A DNA stretch of 64,000 bases from Siphonodentalium dalli (GCA_032622095.1 CP136064.1:216330205-216394204), one strand, 5' to 3'. Counted from the stretch's first letter, positions 1 through 12,027 are shown. Numbers and translations: made by a program. Notes: generated from the sequence alone by a model not told the origin.

Positions 1-19
1 TGACAGTACTTCAGTCGCC

Positions 20-850
20 TCACATTTTGTCATCTTTATTACTGTTTTTGATATTTGAGTCAGATCTGCTTCTTATGTTGATCCCTCGGGTATGTTTGCT
101 ACTATGATGTTGTTGTTTCTGTTTTCTACGATGTTTTTGTTTTTTTCTAACACTTTTCAATGTCTCGTTTATGTTCATTTCTAACCTTTGTTGTAATTGC
201 TTTATCTCAGTTTTCTGTAGTTCAAACGATTGTACTTGCTGTTTCTGACATTCCTTGATTTGATTGTCCGTTTTTCTTTTCAAGGCATCAAGTTTTGTTT
301 TAAACTCACCTCTCTCGATAGCTTGTCTGTCTTCATGATTTGATAACCATTTTCTACTTTGAATATCCTGGTTTCAATTTTCAACATAATACTACGTATT
401 TCTGTTATGTGCGTTTCCATTCTGGTCTGTTGTTTCTTCTCAAATTGTTCAAAACGCAAATCATATTGTTCAAGACTAAGGACTACCTTTTCTAATAATA
501 CTTCCATGCGCTCCATTCGTTTTTCTACTGCTTTCATCGTGCTATGTTTGTCTTTACATCCATGTGTCTTTTGTTGTACTTGGTTATTTTCTCCTTGTGT
601 TTCTGTCTCATGTGTTAAGTCCGTTGAGGCTAGATTATGTTTCTTTTCTTGTGTTTTTGTATTTTTGCAGCGTTTACATGGCCATAAAATGGCTATTGAT
701 CGTTTGACGAGATTTTCCGCATCTTCTCTTTCAATTCCCTGGCAGCTGACATGGAAATCGTGCTTACAAAAATCACATATTATTTTGTAACTTAGTTTCT
801 TGAAGGTTCCATTGCAGGAAAAACCACACGTTGGAGTTACTGTTTTGTTT
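20..850 (-). pseudogene. Broken LINE ORF1-like frame: PHD-type zinc finger followed by coiled coil
   Basis: Read on the minus strand, an open frame begins just after a stop near 850. It has a C4HC3-like cysteine/histidine pattern: CGFSC, then CDFCKHDFHVSC, then CKRC. It continues through the Met at 537 into a heptad-like Glu/Lys/Leu-rich coiled coil (MKAVEKRMERMEVLLEKV...). At about 283-300 the frame ends in a stop, but the +1 frame carries on the same coiled coil (KRKTDNQIKECQKQQ...) to position 20, so there is one frameshift. A PHD finger followed by a coiled coil is the layout of ORF1 proteins in some CR1/L2-like LINEs, where it binds RNA; that family assignment is inference. No initiator Met precedes the finger, so the copy is 5'-truncated or the first part was in another exon. 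It lies upstream of a reverse-transcriptase fragment in the same orientation at 3125-4392, but unrelated elements separate the two. Confidence 0.6.
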
Positions 851-1189
851 TAACTCTTCCATCATCGTTGCTAAGGCTAAATTAACAAGAATGTTCCTGT
901 AGGTATATTAAGAGAATTAGAATCGAATAATTTCCAAACATCCACGAATTTTCCATCAGAATTTCACATATTAGTTCCATGCTATATATCAGTCATTTTG
1001 TAGAAGTTTTTCGGCGTCATTTCTGTCGTTTTTTTGTAGTTTTTCGCGTTATTTTACGGAGCTAATTTTTTCATGACTGGCTGCCTATTGTGACGTCACG
1101 TATCTATTTGTACATGAAACATAGAGCTTGTGGAATTGACAGCCATAGGATACTATGTACTTGTCTTTTTTATGCAGCGATATGATTAA
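851..1189. other. Intergenic, no feature recognised
   Basis: AT-rich unique-looking sequence between the broken ORF1-like frame and the first pearl-like element. No open frame, tRNA-like box or repeat was recognised. Confidence 0.5.
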
Positions 1190-1785
1190 GTTTAAACTAG
1201 AGGTGTGACTGTCCCAATGGGACTACGGATACCCCCCTTTTTAAAATACTAAGATGTTTCACATGTCAGTAAACATTTAGTTAAAATTAATCTTAAACCT
1301 ATTGACCGAAAATTGTAGGAATAAAAGCTTGGACAAAATTATGTATGTTGCGAAAAAATTTCTAAGTCAAAAAAGGGGAATAACTCCACACAAAAAATGT
1401 CAGGCAGACGTCATAATCGCAGGGGCACAGGTTCCCATGGTACTAAATATCAGTGCCAAGATTCAAAATCATTGACCGAAAAATGTAGGAATAAAAGCTC
1501 GGACAAAAGTATACATGTTGCGAACATTTTCTAAGTCGAAAAAGGGGGGATAACTCCAAAAAAAAAAGTCCGACAGACGTCATAATCGCAGGTGCACAGG
1601 TTCCCATGATGGTTGATGTCTGTGCCAAGTTTCACGGAAATTGATCAAAAAACGACTGAGAAAAACTCCGGACAAATTTGTGTCCACGGACGGACGGACG
1701 ACGGACGACGGACGGACGACAGACGGACGGACAAGCTGACTCCAGTATACCCCCCCTAACTTCGTTGCGGGGGGTATAATAAGAT
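1190..1785 (+). mobile_element. Pearl-like (HINE-type) element, family A
   Basis: It begins near GACTGTCCCAATGGGACT, followed by two core units of about 160 bp with the shared motif GCACAGGTTCCCATGGTAC (near 1427 and 1590). A (GGAC)n/(GGACGAC)n microsatellite follows at 1684-1733, then a terminal hairpin at 1746-1778 whose arms are TATACCCCCC and GGGGGGTATA. Tandem ~160 bp cores, an ACGG-type microsatellite and a 3' hairpin match bivalve pearl elements, non-autonomous relatives of Helentrons. There is no coding capacity. A second copy lies at 13616-14030 and a minus-strand relative at 24150-24840. Confidence 0.75.
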
Positions 1786-1865
1786 AAAAGGTCAGCCGAC
1801 CACAGTTTCCCCCGAAAACGTTGGCAAGTCGACGCCCTCTGTTAAAGAAATTAAAAAAAGAATCA

Positions 1866-2622
1866 TCGGAAAAAAGTTGAATTATTATATTATATTTTCA
1901 TATAAGAAATCAATATTCCATATTTGAGAGCAACCAGACAAAAATGGGTGGATCGTACCCATATTCGAACTTGATCTGTATTTCGAGCTGATAAACTCAT
2001 ATACCAAATTTGATTCAGATATGATCACACAAACTGAAGTTATCATCCGGAAACCAGAAATTGACAGGATTCTAAGTCGTAAAAGGGCCATAACTCTAAA
2101 AAAAATGGGCAAAGCAAACCCATATTCGAACCTGACCTGTATTTTGGGCTGATAAACTATCATACTAAATTTGATTCAGATACGATCACACAAACTAAAG
2201 TTATCATCCGGAAACCAGAAATTGACAGGATTCTAAGTAGAAAAAGGGCCATAACTCTAGCAAAAATGGGCGGATTGTACCCATATTCGAACTTGACCTG
2301 TATTTCGAGCTGGTAAACTATCGTAATAAATTTGATTCAGATATGATCACACAAACTGAAGTTATCATCCGGAAACCAGAAATTGACAGGATTCCAAGTC
2401 GAAAAAGGTCCACAACTCTAGTAAAAATTGGCGGAGCAAACCCATATTCATACTTGACCTGTATTTTGGTCTGATAAACTCACCTATGAAATTTGCTTTT
2501 GATCTAATAACCGAAACTAAAGTTATCATCCGGAAACCATTTCCGGACGGACACACGGACGGACAAACAGATGGACACCGCCTATTTTAATAGTCCCCCG
2601 AATTTTTTTTCGGGGGACAAAA
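1866..2622 (+). mobile_element. Pearl-like element, family B, with 161-bp core tandem repeat
   Basis: The motif TTGACAGGAT recurs at 2061, 2222 and 2383, an exact 161-bp period, with partial units on either side. Each unit contains GTTATCATCCGGAAACCAGA and a GGGCCATAACTCTA-type phrase. The array runs into an ACGG-rich stretch (2546-2575) and ends in a strong hairpin at 2593-2618 (GTCCCCCGAA / TTCGGGGGAC). The same core in reverse orientation occurs at 21140-21540. Layout and period fit the pearl family; no protein is encoded. Confidence 0.78.
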
Positions 2623-3124
2623 CTAGAGTTCAGCTCAATTGTACATGTACATCAGATTGTTTTCGTACCTCCACATGTTATTAGGGAAAGTACCAGTTGG
2701 TAATGAGCAAGACACGTTAAGCCAACATAAGCCATCAATCAATGGCGAAACTGGCAAAATCTCGACAAGTGTGGATTTATGATCCACACACAGAGAAAGT
2801 AAACGATTTGTGTATCAGGGCAAATATGTAAGTTACTTTCAAGGGGTCATACCCTTATGTGCAGTGGAGTGAGGAAGGGGCAGTTGGAAATTCCTGTGTG
2901 CCTACTTTTTTTCAAAATCAAAGGGCTGCATACCACTAGTGGTTTAGACACAGAATGTTTTTATTTACATTTTATAGGCACATAGGGGACAACACACTTT
3001 ATTGTAGGTAAACTAAAAATATTTGCAACTAATTGTATTGTCATACAATTACCTAATACCAGTAAACTGTTAATATGTGAAGTTTAGGTGTTTGAACCCA
3101 GATGCATAACTGCGTTCACCATAA
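2623..3124. other. Intergenic, no feature recognised
   Basis: Sequence between a pearl-like element and the 3' end of a minus-strand LINE. No coding or structured feature was recognised. Confidence 0.45.
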
Positions 3125-4392
3125 AATATAATACAATACAATACAATAATTAATTTGTATAGCGCTCAATATTATGAGTACATATTCAACGGCGCTTTAC
3201 ATTACATCGAGCTCATTGCCTAATCAGCATAATACATGTACATGCACATATATCTAGGAATTAAATGCTACATCAAATAGATATGTTTTGAGGCCGGTCT
3301 TAAACTTATTTAAATCAGTGAATATTTTTAAGTGAGGTGGAATGCTATTCCAAAGATGTGGACCTGCAAATGAAAATGCCCTATCGCCAAACGTTTTCTG
3401 TTTGTTGAAAGGAATGTACAAAAGCATACTACTATCAGATCGTAATCCATATGTACACACATTTCTGTCTTTGATCATATCCTGTATATACAATGGTGAC
3501 ATGTTATTACGAGATTTGAATACAAGCAAAATAATTTTGAACATGATTCGATACTCCACTGGCAGCCAGTGTAATTGCTTGAGAACTGGAGTTATATGTT
3601 CATGCCGAGGAGTGTATGATACAACTCGCACCGCAGCATTTAGCACTTTTTGCAGGCGATCACACTGGTAATCCGGTAGTCCATACAGTAAAGAATTACA
3701 GTAATCTAAGTGTGACGTGACAAAAGCATGGACCAATGTCTTAGTTGAGTCTACATCGAGGTATTGTCTAATTTGTCTAAACCTCTGAACGCCTTCTTAC
3801 ACATATTAGAGATATGGTTATCCATTGTCATGTTTGTGTCAAAATACGATCCCAGGTTGCGAACAGTGTCCTTTGTTGGTATGTCGGCGTCTCCCACATG
3901 AATTGAACTGATGTTGACTTTCTGAAGTTGTTGTCGAGAGCCAATGATTATGAATTCAGTCTTATCGTCATTTATCATGAGTCGGTTGGTAATCATCCAC
4001 GCTCTAATGTCCACAATACAGTTCTCCACAATTTGACGTGCTTTAGTTTCGCCTCTCTCTGTCGGTCGAAATGAAAAGTAGATTTGGGTATCATCTGCAT
4101 AGCCGTGAACATCGGGGAGGTGACTTTCAACAACTGAGAATAATTTCGAAATGTAGAATAAGAACAGCACGGGTCCAAGACAACTTCCTTGTGGAACTCC
4201 GCACTCGATGGGGAAATTTGTAGACTTTGAGCCATTAATGGATATTTGCTGTGATCGGTTCGTGAGGTAAGATTTCAACCAGATAGCTGCAGTGCCGCGA
4301 ACACCAAAGTCAGATTGTAGAGTATCTAGAAGAATATCATGGCGGACGGTGTCGAAAGCAGCGCTCAAATCTAGTAAACAACAAGCATTGTC
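3125..4392 (-). mobile_element. 5'-truncated LINE (CR1/L2/Jockey-like) reverse transcriptase, frameshifted
   Basis: Minus-strand frames at 3751-4390 and 3254-3736 encode the C-terminal half of a non-LTR reverse transcriptase. Visible motifs are LLDLSAAFDTVRHDIL at the start, GVPQGSCLGPVLF, the catalytic YADDTQ box, and the conserved tail HLDYCNSLLYGLP ... LHWLPVEYRI ... AGPHLWNSIP. One frameshift near 3775 separates the frames. The 5' end is truncated: the LDLSAAFD segment is preceded by a stop near 4390. The 3' end, read on minus, has an AGCGCC-containing tail and finishes in an (ATTGT)n run at 3126-3148, typical of CR1/L2-group insertions. The endonuclease domain is absent, so the copy is dead. 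Confidence 0.9.
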
Positions 4393-4493
4393 TTACCTTC
4401 TCAAGAAGTTTCTTTGTGGGAGATTCTTCCTCAATCTTTAGGAATCCATACATGCAACTGGAAAATACAATGTCGGAGATCAAATTAAGCACA

Positions 4494-5156
4494 TTAGGCC
4501 AAAAAAAAGAAAAGGTTTTGGTTCTCAGGCCCCGCCGCATTGAATAAAAAGGGTCGCATTAGGCCTTTTTATTGCAATGCCTGATGTTATGACAAAAAAA
4601 CTTACGAAAATTTTATAACCATGTCCATAGCAGATATGTGTTGAATATTAGTGTGCATTGAGCTCTAACATGTAATGTGTTAAAAGTGACTTGCAGGCTT
4701 ACAACATGAAGTAGATGACTACAATTAAGAAAATGGCTAGCTGATCCTCATGCTCTTCTTACAATTAGTCATTGTGAACTAACTTACACTAATTGTAACT
4801 TTATACAATTGAAAGGCACAGTACTAAATTCAGGATCACATATTGGAATGGAGAGGTATCAGTTTTTAGACAACAATAACAGTAGTTAATGTCAGGGGCA
4901 TTATATAATGTTAATGTTAGGTAATCCCAGTCATACACTGGTAGTACAATGTCATTTTTATGTAAGACTAAATAAGTTTATATGCATAACAGTTCCCTCT
5001 ACATTTCTGGTTATTACTAGACAGAGGGAGGTATCTTTGTCCATGCTTACTATGTGCAGAAAAAAATAAAAAATAAAAATAAAACCCTCCTTCCCTCATT
5101 GATTTGAAAAAAAAATTGCCCGAGAACCAAAACACTTTTTTTTTTTGGCCTTAAAT
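4494..5156. mobile_element. Short TIR element (MITE-like), family with copy at 20370-20895
   Basis: The left end reads GGCCAAAAAAAAGAAAAGG followed by TTTTGGTTCTCAGG. The right end is its near reverse complement (CCCGAGAACCAAAACAC then TTTTTTTTTTTGGCC at 5123-5156). The ~600 bp between has no open frame. Most of the interior (about 4620-5156) is repeated in inverted orientation at 20370-20895, including TTGCAGGCTTACAACATGAA. A second internal GGCCTAATGCGACC motif near the left end makes the left arm partly palindromic. Confidence 0.7.
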
Positions 5157-5794
5157 ATATTATTTCTGTTTCAACTGAAGTAGCCACACATAGGATATCT
5201 TGATAACGAATCATTGCATCTGAAAAAAAGCCATCATCAAAAACACATTAGAACCATAATAATATGGTTTGTTTCTCCTCACCGTACTGACACATTTAAA
5301 CATGACTATCAAATATATTATTGGCCTATTTTATTATATACCGGTAATTATTATATTTTCAACATCAAATAAATGAAGAGATTAACTCACGAACTATCAT
5401 TCTAATATATAATCAGAACACAGAAGTAAGAATCTTGTTTCATCTGTTTATGCTGACACAATATGAAGTTTCCAGGATTTATTCTTATTTCATTTTTATA
5501 ATATATGACAAAGTGTTTATATACATGTATGAACAATAATCATTTAGCTTGAGGGAAGACGTCAGGACACCGGGAGAAACACATTTGGTTATGTTCATCT
5601 GATTAAAATTATTACTTGGGGAAAACCTGACAAGGAGTTTTATGGTATTGGTATTTGGTAAGGATGCTTATAATATTTGGTCACAGATTGTGCATAGGTG
5701 TTATGCCCGAAGTGGATTAGTCTTGATGAGATTGCATCTGCAACGACTCTGGCTCAGAAAGGATTGGGGAAGATACAGTCCAGGACAGACTCGA
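5157..5794. other. Intergenic, no feature recognised
   Basis: AT-rich spacer between two TIR elements. Nothing coding or repeated was recognised. Confidence 0.45.
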
Positions 5795-7714
5795 CCAGAC
5801 CTGTTTACTTTCCCGATTTCGGCGGGAGTCTCCCGATTTTGTGTCATTTCTCCTGTGCTCCCGATTGGGAAACGAAATCTCCCGATTCAAACGATAAAAC
5901 CAAAAATTAGCCAACGGCTGTATTAAGCAATAAGCCATGCATGCTATAGTGTTACAAAGCAATTAGGAATATATCGCCTGCGAGTCAAACAGTGACAAAA
6001 TGTTGACACAACGTCGACTCTTATGTTTGAGGGTATCACCCCCCCTTTTCGGTACGCGGGATTCAGGGTGTTTTGAAGACGTACGCAGGATTCATACCCC
6101 CGAATTAACTGGTATTCGGGTTCAAGCAAAACATCTTGGACGCAGGTTTTGATGGCGCAAAGTAATATTTTGTGCTAGTTATCTGTGTGAATGGGTGGGT
6201 ATAATAGCTTCTTGGGCGTATTCGACCACCGTGCCATCATAAACATGCTAAAAATGCTTGACGCCAGTCTAGATGCTAGGATTTTGCGATTTTCTTGTTC
6301 AGATTACAAAATTTTCGCACACCGGACCGAACCATGGTCGGCCCGGTGTGTCATTGTCTCTCCCCTGTGGCCAATACAAAAATGCTAATAAGTTTAACAA
6401 TATTTTACTACATTTGGTCAAACTTTTGGTCATCAGTTGGAGAATTTTCCAACCTGAAGGGGAGTATGAGGTTTGAAATTTCCAACACTATAGGAAAGCT
6501 TTAGTTGAGGCCAGTCTGGATGCTAGGATTTGCGATTTTCTTGTTCAAATTTCAAAATTGTCTCACACCGGCCGAACAACGAGGGTCAGCTCGGCGTGTC
6601 GTGGTCTCTTGCCCGTAGCCGTGTGCATGTGTATGGAGTTAGACCACTAGATGTTAGGATTTATGCAATGTTTCAGGTTAAAATATCTGAATTTTCTCAT
6701 ACCGGGAATATAGAATCATGGTTTATGAAGATATAGGATATTAGGCCTAAACACTGAGGTGCAAAGAGGGGGGGGGGGGGGGGGGGGGGGGTGCAAATGG
6801 AATTATGCAAAACTGGTGTTCGGTCTGATTCTGACTCAAAGAGGGGGGTGCAGTTGGAATTTCCCCAAGGTGGACACCACCCAACGGAAACCCTCTAGCC
6901 ACGTCCCTGGTCATAAAGTATCATTAATGGTATCATAACAGCCTCATAACGCGACCGGCATCATAATGTGTTTATGTAACTTCTATGTATTATTTCTTAA
7001 CATGTATTCAGGATTCACCCCCCAAAATTAACTCGTATTCAGGATTCACCCCCCAAAATTAACTCGTATTCAGGATTCAGGGGGGAGTGATACCCTCATG
7101 TTTAATAACAGCGTTGAGTAAGTAAATGCAGTTTTCAATGTCCAGACAAGGATTATAATATATCAAACAAGAAGCCTTCCTTTTTTGGCCACACTTAATA
7201 AAGTGTTGGTTTCTGCTCGTCCCGACCAACTGCTTTAAAACCGCCGACTCAAATTATTTTTTGCCGATTTAAACTTTTTGTTCGTTTTTGTGTCGGTGAA
7301 AGTTCCGTTTCCGTCTTTTTGGTATTCCGTGTTTTGTATACGCAATGATAACATAACGCGAATCGAACGGACCTCAAACAATTATGTCAAAAATTCAACG
7401 ATGTTATCCGATAGCACCATTTTATAGTGTGCAACTATAGTATTAATCGTTGTATTGGCTTGTTCGAAATAAAACGTGATCCATAACCGGAAAATCGTAA
7501 TTTTATTTCCAAATGATTCAGTGATTTCAAGGCCATAATTGTGGCAGATGAAAAGCCAATGCAACAAACAGTCTATATGACATTTAAAATGAAAAATATG
7601 AAGTTTTTTTCCACGATACTGACATTGAAAAAAAATCTCCTGATTTTTCACTAAATCTCCTGATTTCTGAGGACAAATCTCCTGATTTCCAATTTTGAAA
7701 TTAAACAGGTCTGG
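5795..7714. mobile_element. Outer TIR element with 6-bp target duplication, interrupted by a second element
   Basis: The ends are CCAGACCTGTTTA (5795) and TAAACAGGTCTGG (ending 7714), a perfect 13-bp inverted repeat. They are flanked by ACTCGA on both sides (5789-5794 and 7715-7720). Subterminal motifs of the form CTCCCGATTT / CTCCTGATTT recur at both ends. A second element with its own target duplication occupies 6029-7097, leaving about 845 bp of this one. The minus-strand open stretch at 7382-7651 resembles no known protein. The superfamily is not assigned. Confidence 0.65.
6029..7097. mobile_element. Nested TIR element with ATGTTT target duplication
   Basis: Inverted ends GAGGGTATCACCCCCC (6029) and GGGGGGAGTGATACCCTC (ending 7097) are flanked by ATGTTT at 6023-6028 and 7098-7103. 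Internally there are two to three diverged copies of a ~250 bp unit containing TAGGATTT(T)GCGATTTTC and CACACCGG...GGCCCGGTGTG palindromes (about 6275, 6524, 6650). There is a G24 run at 6768-6791, and three copies of ATTCAGGATTCA separated by ACCCCCCAAAATTAACTCGT near the right end. No coding frame. Confidence 0.7.
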
Positions 7715-7720
7715 ACTCGA

Positions 7721-8638
7721 CCCATAGTTTGGGCCGATATTCTCACCTATACTTATTTTCCAGCAGGTTATGATTGTATATTTGGAGGCTTTTATTTATT
7801 TTTCTATTTAATTATTTTATTAAAATGATTGTCTGTTACTTCAGCATATTTTATACTTATAAAGTATTATATTATATGAAGTACTAGAATGAATGAGCTG
7901 ACATTGGCATCAGAGAGATAACTGAAGGTAAAAAACAATGGAAACCTGTAAGAAATGACGGAATTGCAGTGCAACCTTTTCCTCTTCAGAAGCCGGAGCC
8001 ACCCCATGACATATATATAATGTTGTTTTGATCCAGTTTACAAGCCTGAACACTTATATTCATTTTATAAAAATTTCCATGGCATTGGAAAAATCTGTAA
8101 TAGGAGCTCAGGCCCACCCGGACCTTCTATCCTGGAATTTTTTCACGACCCCTACCCTATCCTCCCTGTGTTTTAACTTGTTTTAATGTGTTTTAATTAA
8201 TAAACTGTCTGATGTTTTACTATAATTAATATCTTAGAGTGTATATATCAGTTCCATGTAGTTGTTGCGTTTTTATTACTATGTACATGTATATATCTGT
8301 TGTTGTTACAATAAAACGTTAAGTACAATCATATAATCTCCTTTGTCTTCAAAAGACCGGTCCCAAATCAAAGGCAATGAAAAGCCATAAGATTCAATCA
8401 ACCTAAAAATCCAACCTAAAAAGTCAGGTTACTAAAATATCAGTTTTTTTTTTATTTTTGGACCAGGAACCAGTCTCCTCAGCAAAAGACAATGAGTGTG
8501 CGCATAAATGTATAAACAGACACGAGAGTTGCAAAAACAATGACAGACAACAGCTAGATAGCTATTTTCATTCAATTTTGAATACACTCTAGAAGCATAT
8601 AGTTATTCTGATGGGAAGCAAGACAATTGGTTCCTTGG
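7721..8638. other. Intergenic, no feature recognised
   Basis: AT-rich DNA with scattered short T and A tracts. No gene or repeat family was recognised. Confidence 0.45.
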
Positions 8639-9926
8639 ACGTTTCGTACCCATGGGACGATTGGAAAAATTGATACCAGTCTGGTTTGGATGGTAGGTCA
8701 AATCAAGTCAGGGAAGACGATTGATACCAGAGCATTTATATAATGTTTTACTAATATCTATATATATTTTATGGCTTTATATCAGTAGTTTGACTTACTA
8801 TAGACAATTAAGAGTTTTTTACACCTATAAATAAGGACTGGTACCATACATCAATACAATCGATACGTTTGATTTTGCAGCAATTTTAGGTGAAGAATAA
8901 GCTTAGATAATCATGACTATAATGCATTACAAATTAACACACATCGCATACGTAAAATGAATAAGTAAATATTATATCTATCTCTTTTGTGAGTCTTTAA
9001 TGTCAATATTTGTAACTCATATGAGCCAGCAACGTATATTTAGGATTGGTTTTGCTGATTTTTCGTCTGCCATGAAAATTGAATGGTGAAATGTATAACT
9101 CAAACAAATCAGGCCAAAACATGGGGTATCCATATTCCATGTATAACATGTCCATACCAACCCGCTTTACCCTACACATGTATATAAAAAAAGCTGCCCC
9201 TGGGCTCCCAGCAGAAGAAGAAAAAAAAACTCTAAATCTGTCTGACTTTGTGTTCGTTGTTTAATAGGACCCTCGACAACTGTCTTAGATTGATAGATTG
9301 TATTTTAAACATTACACTACTAAATATATATAGTTTTCTTTTGTTTTTATTTGATTTTTTGTTATTTGTCATCAGTATTAAGATTCAAGATTTTATTGAT
9401 AGCAAACCATTACAATGGTGTCAAACAATTTAAACACAAAACCTGAAAATATAACATGCAAAGTGACTCGTATAAAACAATGGAAGGGTAATCCCAACAC
9501 ACTAATTAATATCAAAGCATAGAGCTTGGAAATACATACCTTACAGTTTACTGCACTAGCTTATTTTAAATGAGTGTACCTTGCAGTTCTAGATTAATTC
9601 TGCACATGATTTAATATAATCACAGATATATCTAATGTCGATAGGTTTTTTGGGTTCAGAATCTGTTGTAGAATCTTAAAATATTCAGATTAATTTTGTG
9701 CAATAGGGGAATGATTAATGTTTAGTTTGTTCAATAAAACATCACGTTGTTGTCAACTTGTTGAACATATTTTATGCAGTGCAGAAAAAAGTATATATTT
9801 TAACTTGATAAATTCCAATATAATGATAAACTGACTATCACAAGTTAACTGACTATAACGCAAAATAAATGTTACCAATCGACACAGGGTAGTGAGGGTA
9901 TCAATCGTCCCATGGGTAAGAAACGT
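8639..9926. mobile_element. Probable TIR element, ends ACGTTTC-TACCCATGGGACGATTG
   Basis: ACGTTTCGTACCCATGGGAC at 8639 and its near reverse complement at 9902-9926 (CAATCGTCCCATGGGTAAGA then AACGT) form ~25-bp inverted termini about 1.29 kb apart. A further ATTGATACC motif follows each end. The interior is AT-rich without a convincing frame. No target duplication is visible, so the boundaries are approximate. Confidence 0.5.
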
Positions 9927-10277
9927 TCAGGTAAAAATCGTCTAGAACTTACTCTCAGGCTCCAAATAAAAGTTCAGAACCAAATAATAGTGCAGGGGGG
10001 AATTCTCCAGCAAAAGTTTATAAAACTAACAGTCAGAAATTTAATGTCTACATCTAGTAGTGAACTATCTGGTTGTTCTGAGATTTATCTGAATAAATGT
10101 TGACAGTCTCGGTTAAAATGTCACTGGATTACTTATAGTCGATCACTAGTATTTAGTTGTGGGCACAGGTCCCCAGAAACAAAATTGACCCCAACCCCAA
10201 TACTTAATGCTATACAAGTATATGTATGTAAAAACAAAAATATATTAAAAATATAAATGAAAGTGTCAATGACACTG

Positions 10278-12001
10278 TAGCTCAACTTAGGTAGGGGAAT
10301 AATTTAATGGTTGACAGTAAATGGTGAAATAGGAAAGGTGCTAATTGAAATGTCTAACCTGTGCCAACGGATTTAGTCATGCAAAGAGTAAAATCCAAGA
10401 TGGCTGCTGGAGGCCATGTTTTTTTGGCCAATTGACCCCAAAAGGACTCGTTCCCATCTACGTGTCATTGTTAACATCCATGACAAATTTCATGAAGATC
10501 TGACCAAAGCAACGACCTTTAGCCCGCGCCAAAGGATATAGTCATGCAAAGAGTAAAATCCAAGATGGTTGCTGGCGGCAATTTTTTTAGGCAGAACGAC
10601 CCCAAAATCACTCGTTCCCATCTACATGTCAATATTAACATCTATGACATATTTCATGATGATCAGACGAACAGTACGACCTGTAGCCCGCGCCAATGGA
10701 TTGAATTTTGAAATCCAAGATGGCCACCAGCGGCCATGTTTTTCGGCCGAACGACCCCAAAATGACTCGTTCCCATCTACATGTCATTGTTAACATTCAT
10801 GACAAATTTCATGAAGTTCCGAACAAAGCTACGACCTGTAGCCCGTGCCAAAGGATTTAGTCATGCAAAGAGTAAAATCCAAGATGGCTGCTGGTGGCCA
10901 TGTTTTTTGGCCGAACGACCCCAAAATCACTCGTTCCCATCTACATGTCAATATTAACATCTATGACATATTTCATGATGATCAGACGAACAGTACGACC
11001 TGTAGCCTGCGCCAATGGATTGAAATTTGAAATCCAAGATGGCCACCAGCGGCCATGTTTTTTGGCCGAACGACCCCAAAATGACTCGTTCCCATCTACA
11101 TGTCATTGTTAACATTCAAGACAAATTTCATGAAGTTCCGACCAAAGCTACGACCTGTAGCCTGTGCCAAAGGATTTAGTCATGCAAAGAGTAAAATCCA
11201 AGATGGCTGCTGGCGGCCATGTTTTTTGGCCGACCAACCCCAAAATCACTCGTTCCCATCTACATGTCAATATGAACATCCATGACAAATTTCATGATGA
11301 TCAGACGTACAGTACGCCCTGTAGCCCGCGCCAATGGATTAAATTTTGAAATCCAAGATGGCCACCAGCAGCCATGTTTTTTTGCCGAATGACCCCAAAA
11401 TGACTCGTTCCCATCTACATGTCTATGGCAACATGTAGCCCGAGCCAAAGGATTTAGTCATGCAAAGAGTAAAATCCAAGATGGCTGCTGGCAGCCATGT
11501 TTTTCGACACCAAAATGACTTGTTCCCATCTACATGTCATTGTTAACATCCATGACAAATTTCATGAAGTTCCGACCAAAGCTCCAACCTGTAGCCCGCG
11601 CCAAAGGATTTAGTCATGCAAAGAGTAAAATCCAAGATTGCTGCTGGCAGCCATGTTTTTTGGCCGAACAACCCCAAAATCACTCGTTCCCATCTACATG
11701 TCAATATTAACATCCATGACAAATTGCATGATGATCAGACGAACAGTACGACCTGTAGCCCGCGCCAATGGATTGAATTTTGAAATCCAAGATGGCCACC
11801 AGCGGCCATGTTTTTTGGCCGAATGACACCAAAATGACTCGTTCCCATCTACATGTCAATGTCAACATTCATGACAAATCTCATAAAGATCAGACCAAAG
11901 GTACGACCTGTAGCCCGCGCCAAAGGAAATTGTTGACGCACACACGGACGACGGACGCCAAACCATGGCAATAGCTCAAACTTACAAAGTAAGTTGAGCT
12001 A
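10278..12001 (+). mobile_element. Pearl-like element carrying a dimeric satellite (164 + 155 bp)
   Basis: The element is bounded by the 12-bp inverted repeat TAGCTCAACTTA (10278-10289) and TAAGTTGAGCTA (11990-12001). Inside, the anchor ACTCGTTCCCATCTAC recurs at 10446, 10610, 10765, 10929, 11084, 11248, 11403, 11518 (variant), 11682 and 11837. Spacings are 164, 155, 164, 155, 164, 155, 115, 164 and 155. Two monomer types therefore alternate as a 319-bp dimer, with one shortened unit. Type 1 carries TCATGCAAAGAGTAAAATCC, type 2 carries TTGAA(T)TTTTGAAATCC. Both contain CAAGATGGC. A short ACGGACGACGGACG run lies near the right end. The layout matches pearl/HINE elements. Confidence 0.8.
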
Positions 12002-12027
12002 ATAAAGGTTTGGTCACTACAGGATAG

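Noticed and set aside
10569-11974. Series of 60-74 codon frames with repeated HVFWPND / RPVARANG peptides
   Set aside because: They are translations of the satellite monomers, recurring with the same period.
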